Assembly (NCBI GenBank): GCA_030674185.1 | Contig: CM060315.1 | Location: forward strand, 87,048,079-87,112,078 | Length of the DNA stretch: 64,000 nucleotides | Direction of reading: 5' to 3' | Source of the DNA: Monoplex corrugatus | Lineage: Eukaryota; Mollusca; Gastropoda; Littorinimorpha; Ranellidae | In this document: piece after piece, positions 58,848 to 64,000 of the stretch | Layout of the letters: each line of letters begins with the position of its first letter | How positions within the stretch are numbered: position 1 is the stretch's first letter | The notes under the pieces: model-generated | The model's input: only the letters and a program-made list of their open reading frames with translations | What the model was told of the DNA's origin: nothing | Database searches by the model: none | Program-made: the position numbers and the translations under genes

Positions 58848-59529
58848 GCTGTTTCAAGGGAGGGGAATTATTGTACGAATGCTCAAAGTGTAAGAATATC
58901 AAATTATACATTTTCAATATCAAATTATATATTTTCAAAGCATTCATTAAATGAAAAAATAAACAAAGAAATTAGTAACACGGATAAATAGAATAGATGA
59001 ATAAAAAACAAACATCAAGCTCAAAACTTTTGCACCGGCTCTAAAGAAAGAATAAAAGGCAAGTTTTTTAACACCCCCACCCCCACCTCCACCCCCCATA
59101 CGGTAAACCTGTTTGAGTGTTGATCACGTTTTGATTTACATTTGATTTAAGGAAACAAATGCACATGCCTGTCAGAAATGTCATACATAAATACCTCAGC
59201 ATTTTGGACACCAACACAAGCAGAAGACGAAAAAGAAGAAATCACACAAAACATGGCCAAGCAGACAGCTTCAGCCAAACGTCTGCTCAGACACTGCAGA
59301 AGTGGAAACCACAACAAGGAACAGTCATCAGACGATTCACTCACCTCGCCAACAATGCATTCACGGATTTCACGTTTTCCACGTGCATTTGCGATTTTTT
59401 TTCAGGTCCCCGATAGCTCAATCAACCAAAAGCAGTATGGTGCTAACAGAAGGGATGGTGGATTTGACCGTCAGGCTGCCCATTGCACGCCCTGCTACAC
59501 AACCCGGCGTCTTTTTCTCCTAATTTTTG
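58846..59529. other. No feature recognised
   Basis: An acceptor-like run (gatttttttt then cag, near 59395-59406) is present, but no supported exon follows. Confidence 0.4.
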
Positions 59530-59554
59530 TATATGGTGTTTGTTTGTTTGTGGT

Positions 59555-59725
59555 CTTACGCTTGTATGTGTGTGTGCTTGTGTTTTTTTCTGTTAGTGCG
59601 TCTGTATGTGTTTGTGTTTGTAGGTGTTTGTGTGCGTGTTTGTATGTGTTTCTGTGTTTATGTGTGTTTGCGTCTGTATGTGTCTGGGTTAGTGAGTTAG
59701 TGTGTATATGTGTGTTTTTTTGTGT

Positions 59726-59768
<43 letters not shown>

Positions 59769-59865
59769 GTCTGTACGTGTCTGGGTGAGTGAGTGAGTGT
59801 GTACATGTGTGTGTGTCTGTGTGTTTGTGTGTCTGTGTATGTGTATGTGTGTGTATGTATGTGTA
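59555..59865. repeat. TG-rich degenerate microsatellite, left flank of LINE-E
   Basis: Shares specific non-TG phrases with 63063-63320: cttgtgtttttttctgt, gtttgtaggtgtttgtgtgc, gtctgggtgagtgagtgagt. Confidence 0.88.
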
Positions 59866-59868
59866 TGT

Positions 59869-59915
59869 GTTCGTTCTTTGATTTAACGTCTGTTCACTAT
59901 GAGTGATATTAGACG
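59869..59915 (+). repeat. Retroelement 3'-end motif, copy 3
   Basis: gttcgttctttgatttaacg then tctgttcactatgagtgata. It lies at the end of the LINE-E 3' flank but in reverse orientation relative to its coding strand. Confidence 0.65.
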
Positions 59916-60087
59916 GGGGAAAAATGGAGGATGGGAGATGGGCGAGTTGGATTGGGGGCAGAGGGGAGAATGAGTATGAGACATGAGTAAGCGTGTAAAT
60001 ATAAAAATGGAACAAGATCTTAACACTAACAGTTAACATTAACAATGCTAAGGGAAAATTTAACGCTAAAGTACAAACTTCATAAAC
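59916..60087 (-). other. LINE-E 3' untranslated region
   Basis: Lies between the stop codon and the shared 3' motif; no coding capacity. Confidence 0.6.
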
Positions 60088-62560
60088 TTAAAGCAATACA
60101 TTAACAGGACTGTGAACCAATGATTCCGAAATTTTAACTGACAAAGATTGATCTGAAGTTACTTCTTTAAAATGAGTTTCAGAATAGTTATCTTGTGTAA
60201 ACATTTTTGGTAAAAAGGAACGTAGCTTTTTGCAGTAAAATAAACAGTGAAACAGTGTGAACTGTTCTCTGCAAATACACTTGATATTTTTACAATATTT
60301 TGTCTTCAACGCGTTTAGCTGAATACGAAAATGAACAGCAACAATTGATCTCGAATGATATATGGAAGAATACTGCAATTTTTTACATACATTTTGAAAA
60401 GAACGTTTTATCATTTGTTGTGTCACAAACTTTTCATTGAATTGTTCATGAAAACGAATCCATGAGGCTGATTCTAGCAAGCCGCAAGCTTCTTTTACGG
60501 AAGTTTTAATACGTAATTCTATAGTATTATCAGTGTTGTGTGCACCTTGCTTAGCTGCTCTGTCTACTACTTCATTGCCGTGAAGACCAACGTGAGAAGG
60601 CACCCAGCATAAACTGATATATGTACCTTTGACCCTTAAACGATGTATAAGATGATTTGCCTCAGTAATTAAGTCAGGTCTTGTGTCTGTATCAAAAGAC
60701 TGTAAGGCATATAATACAGATTTTGAATCAACAAAGAGAACTACTTTGACAAATACAGGTTTAAGGTCTACTAAATAATGCAACGCTTGTATAATAGCGA
60801 CTAATTCCGCTGTAAATATAGATATATTTGGCCCAATGAAAAATGACTTTTGTATTCTAAATTTTGGAACATAAAACGCTGCTCCAGCAGATTTATTTTC
60901 TAATACTGACCCATCGGTAAAAATATGGAGGTGGGTACAGTAATTTTCATCGACATGTTCTCTCGCTGTGCATATCGAAATGTTAATATTTTCATATTTC
61001 TTAGCATCTGTATAATCAATATCAAAAGTGGCTTTAAGCATTTCCCATGTAGGGATAGGCGTTGTGGATGGTGTCTCAGCTATTTCATCCAAATTTATGT
61101 TAGACTGTTTGACTAGGTCAGAGACATAAGTTGCAACAGTCATTTGTGATGAAATGTTGCTTGCTCGTTTTGGAAAGTCAACATCAGACCTTAGTTTAAT
61201 TTCCTTGCTCACAAAATTGTCCGTTTGTGAAGTAGTTCTGACTGCAAACTTTGCTGTCGCTAGCTCACGATAGTTGTTTAGAGACAGAATTCCAGCAACT
61301 TTGTACGTTTCCAGATTTGAAGCATGGACTAGTACACCTAGTGCAATTTTAAGACTTTTGCAGTCTAAGCTTTGAATCTTCTTTAGTAAATATTTTGGTG
61401 CACTGAAGAACACCTCTTGTGCATAGGATAATTTAGATCTTACAAGTGCTGTTGATAGATGAAGTAGTATGTTTGTATCCATTCCCCAGGGTAATCTGCT
61501 TATTATCTTTAGAAAATTTAAGGCTTTTCTTGCTTTTGTTAAAACATAATCAAAATGGACATTCCAGTTTAATTTCGATGTTATAAAAACTCCCAGAAAT
61601 TTTACAACCTGTTTGTAATGTATCACTTCACCATGCAGTCTGAAAGTAGGCAAGTTATTTAAAGTACCACCAGGATTAAATAGCATCATGTTAGTTTTTT
61701 CAGTTGATAACGATAGACCATTTTCTAACATGTAGTTTCCAAGACTATCAAGATCAGATTGATACACCTTCCTGATGTAATTCTGTGCTCTCTGGGGAGT
61801 TGTCTTTTTTAAAGTAATATTCATCCATATGCATATATCATCAGCGTACTGTACCAAAACAACACGATTTGAGAGTACATTAGGAAGATCATGTATAAGG
61901 ATATTAAATAATATAGGTGCTATCACTGAACCTTGAGGAATTCCCATATCAAGACATCGTGAAGTAGAATAACTTGTTCCCACTCTTGCCTGAATTGTTC
62001 TATTGGCTAAATAGGACTTGATATAATTATACATATTGCCAGACAGACCAATAGATTTCAGCTTGTACAATAATCGTGTATGCCAAACTTGATCATAAGC
62101 TTTTTTCACATCAAAAAAGGTTGCTAAAAGACTTTTTCTACGGGCAAATTGTTGTTTTATCTGAGTTGTAAGTTTAACCAGATGCTCAACTGTGGATCTC
62201 CCTTTTCTGAAACCTGCCTGGTTTACCGGAATAACGTTATTTTTATCACAGTAATGTATAAGTCTGTTCAAGACCAATCTTTCCATTAGTTTGCTCGTAT
62301 GGGACGTCAACGCAATAGGTCTGTAACTGTTTTTATTGTTTTTAGGCTTTCCTGCTTTTAATATGGGTATAACAACAGACTTTTGCCATACCTGGGGTAC
62401 AGTTCCACTCACCCAGCATTTCTGAAAAATTTTGTGTAAGAATATAATATAATTTTCTGGAAGATGCTTAATCATTTCAGTTGAAACTGCATCGACACCT
62501 ACCGAACTCCTTTTGTTGTGTAGAGACAAGATAGTGTTTTTTTAGCTCTTCTAGGGTGAT
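60088..62560 (-). pseudogene. LINE-E reverse transcriptase-RNase H, main frame intact (about 810 aa)
   Basis: I-type LINE ORF2. RT motifs in order: WQKSVVIPILKAGK, YRPIALTSHTSKLMERLVL, NQAGFRKGRSTVEHL, FFDVKKAYDQVW (catalytic Asp), GIPQGSVIAPILFNIL and YADD (61837-61848). RNase H follows with FTDGS (Asp), TAELVAIIQAL (Glu), FVDSKSVLYAL (Asp) and HVGLHGNEVVDRAAK. A Cys-rich end (CKNIKCICREQFTLFHCLF) closes it. No stop in about 2.4 kb. The upstream frame is separated by a 7-A run (62540-62546) where 6 As would keep the frame. No ATG opens this frame; the break is inferred to be recent. Confidence 0.9.
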
Positions 62561-63058
62561 CGGAGAATTAAACCAGCAATCATTCTGAGTTATTGGATCA
62601 GTGAAGATAGGGTTGTTAGCTGCCGTTTCTCTGTAGTGTTTGCAGTTAGGAGACAACCCATCTACTTTACTATTTTCAGCAAAGAGTTCTACAAAAGTTT
62701 CAGCTTTGTCTATGTCGGAAGGAAATTTGTGGCATGTATCAATCATTATTGGAAATCTAGGTAAGTTGGCTCCGTTTTTCATTTGATTCATTTTTGTCCA
62801 GACTTTATGAAAATCCTTAAAATCTGAAATTTCTTTGGTGCAGTATGATGCCCAATAATCTTGTTAGCTTTTTTCATTTCCATGTGATCATCCGGTTTTC
62901 TGCTTTTGATGTAGATTTTGAATTTATCTTTTTTATACTGAACTGCTTTCTCACATGCCTCTGTCCACCAAACATTACCCAAACGATTATTAGACTTAAA
63001 AGTTTTGAGTTTCGGAATGGAGAGGTCTGCAGCAGCTAGAACTGTCTCCTGAAAACAT
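62547..63058 (-). pseudogene. LINE-E pre-RT segment, frameshifted twice, 5' truncated
   Basis: Minus strand VWWTEACEKAVQYKKDKFKI is the linker after the endonuclease. One frame change near 62860 leads to WASYCTKEISDFKDFHKVWT and then the segment up to PITLEELKK. The endonuclease is missing; the element ends at a TG microsatellite. Confidence 0.8.
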
Positions 63059-63062
63059 AACA

Positions 63063-63232
63063 TGTGTATGTGTGTGCGTGTATGTGTGTGTGTATGTGTG
63101 TGTACATGTATGTGTGTGTGCTTGTGTTTTTTTCTGTGTTTGTGCGTCTGTTTGTGTTTGTGTTTGTAGGTGTTTGTGTGCGTGTTTGTATGTATTTCTG
63201 TGTTTGCGTGTGTGTTTGTGTATGTGTATGTC

Positions 63233-63271
<39 letters not shown>

Positions 63272-63380
63272 GTTTGTATGTGTCTGGGTGAGTGAGTGAG
63301 TGTGTACATGTGTGTGTGTGTGTATGTGTATATATGTGTATTTGTATGCATATATCTATATATGTATTTGCATGTGTGAA
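63063..63380. repeat. TG-rich degenerate microsatellite, right flank of LINE-E
   Basis: See 59555-59865. Continues as TATG/TATA to the Tc1 copy C terminus. Confidence 0.88.
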
Positions 63381-63388
63381 GGTATGTA

Positions 63389-64000
63389 TACTACACGTCA
63401 TTATTGAAGGGCCAGGAACGTTTTTGAGTCAATTTTTGAAAGGAGAAATAACCTATTTTCTCTTACTCTTTTCTCCAATTCGTTGCCGTAACTGAATGGA
63501 TAAGAGCTCAGACAACATTGCAGTTTCCTTTTGGCACGTGTTTGGGGATTTGCCGATTTGCAATGGGCGGCCCAAGGAAGACAATTTCCACACGAAATTG
63601 TCGAATCTTCAGCAGGGTCTCTCTGACGACGCAGGCAAGGTAGCGACAAAATTCGCTTTGCACGTGCAAGGCAAGCCCTTTTTGAACACTACTCCAGCCA
63701 AAGTTGCCCGCAGACGAGGATAAAAAGGACCCGTTCTTGGTTCGTTTTAACCATGCTTGCAAGACGACGGATGACGGATGAGCAGCGGGGGAGAGCCCTC
63801 GCTCTGCTTGATGAAGGCCTAGCGCAGCGGGAAGTTGCTAGACGACTTGAAGTGTCGCATTCCACAATCCAGAGACTGCTGGAGCGCTTCAATGAGACTG
63901 GAGCAGTCCAGGAAAGGCGTCACACGGGTCGACCCAGAGTAACGACAAGACAGCAAGACCGCTTACCTTGCCCTCTCCGTCCTGAGGGAAAGGGCATCCA
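63389..64000 (+). mobile_element. Tc1-like transposon, copy C, runs off the window
   Basis: Left TIR starts TACTACACGTCATTATTGAA after TA (63387-63388). The distance from TIR to ATG equals that in copy B (364 bp). Confidence 0.94.
63753..64000 (+). pseudogene. Tc1-family transposase, copy C, N-terminal part with frameshift
   Basis: Starts at ATG 63753; identical in type to copy B through RQQDR. One extra T at about 63963 (gcttacc instead of gctacc) shifts the frame. The rest is outside the window. Confidence 0.88.

Noticed and set aside
59389..59525. Exon after a strong acceptor-like pyrimidine tract
   Set aside because: The downstream frame is short, shows no domain and has no partner donor or exon.

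Overview
This is eukaryotic, repeat-dominated, AT-rich intergenic DNA from an invertebrate animal, most likely a gastropod mollusc. That placement is inference. It rests on the mix of RTE/BovB-like and I-like LINEs, snail-type tRNA SINEs, Tc1 elements, piggyBac-like MITEs, and very heavy CA, GACA, GA and ATC microsatellites. I see one convincing host coding segment: the first coding exon of a rhodopsin-class neuropeptide GPCR (17180-17647, minus strand), which ends in a clean splice donor. No rRNA, bona fide tRNA, CRISPR or bacterial gene was found. The long open frames across repeats are by-products of base composition and unit length.

Layout. 1-5.9 kb: microsatellites, an 84-bp perfect palindrome, a SINE and LINE 3' scraps. 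5.95-7.4 kb: Tc1 copy A, internally deleted. 8.2-10.1 kb: a 0.53-kb non-autonomous element ('Unit-530') and a Ty3/gypsy gag-protease remnant. 11-15 kb: LINE-C fragments, one carrying a 36-bp minisatellite made from its own coding sequence, and a piggyBac-like MITE. 15.7-20.7 kb: a SINE, the GPCR exon and its upstream DNA. 21.7-23.25 kb: a LINE-A reverse transcriptase with an unbroken frame. 25.2-27.4 kb: a purine/C tract with no T on the plus strand. 28-31.8 kb: a Unit-530 copy, a 29-bp minisatellite, then a second Unit-530 copy and a LINE-D inserted side by side at one target sequence. 31.8-40.5 kb: SINE, LINE-A, LINE-B (nearly full length, dead) and LINE-C. 41.86-43.47 kb: Tc1 copy B, with a full-length transposase lacking its catalytic Glu. 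45.5-48.2 kb: a 23-bp minisatellite of over 110 units. 48.5-57.5 kb: SINEs, a LINE-B 5' piece, two Unit-530 copies, a MITE and 20-bp and 39-bp minisatellites. 60.1-63.1 kb: a well-preserved I-type LINE-E with RNase H. 63.39 kb to the end: Tc1 copy C.

How the parts relate. The 3' tail of LINE-D is shared by Unit-530 and by a tRNA-headed SINE, the usual sign of parasites using a LINE's machinery. Tc1 copies A and B differ in length by exactly one 151-bp deletion, so the family moved recently. Two minisatellites can be traced to short segments inside retroelements, so this window shows satellite birth from mobile DNA.

Family labels (LINE-A to LINE-E, SINE-1 to SINE-5, Unit-530) are local names used here, not database names.
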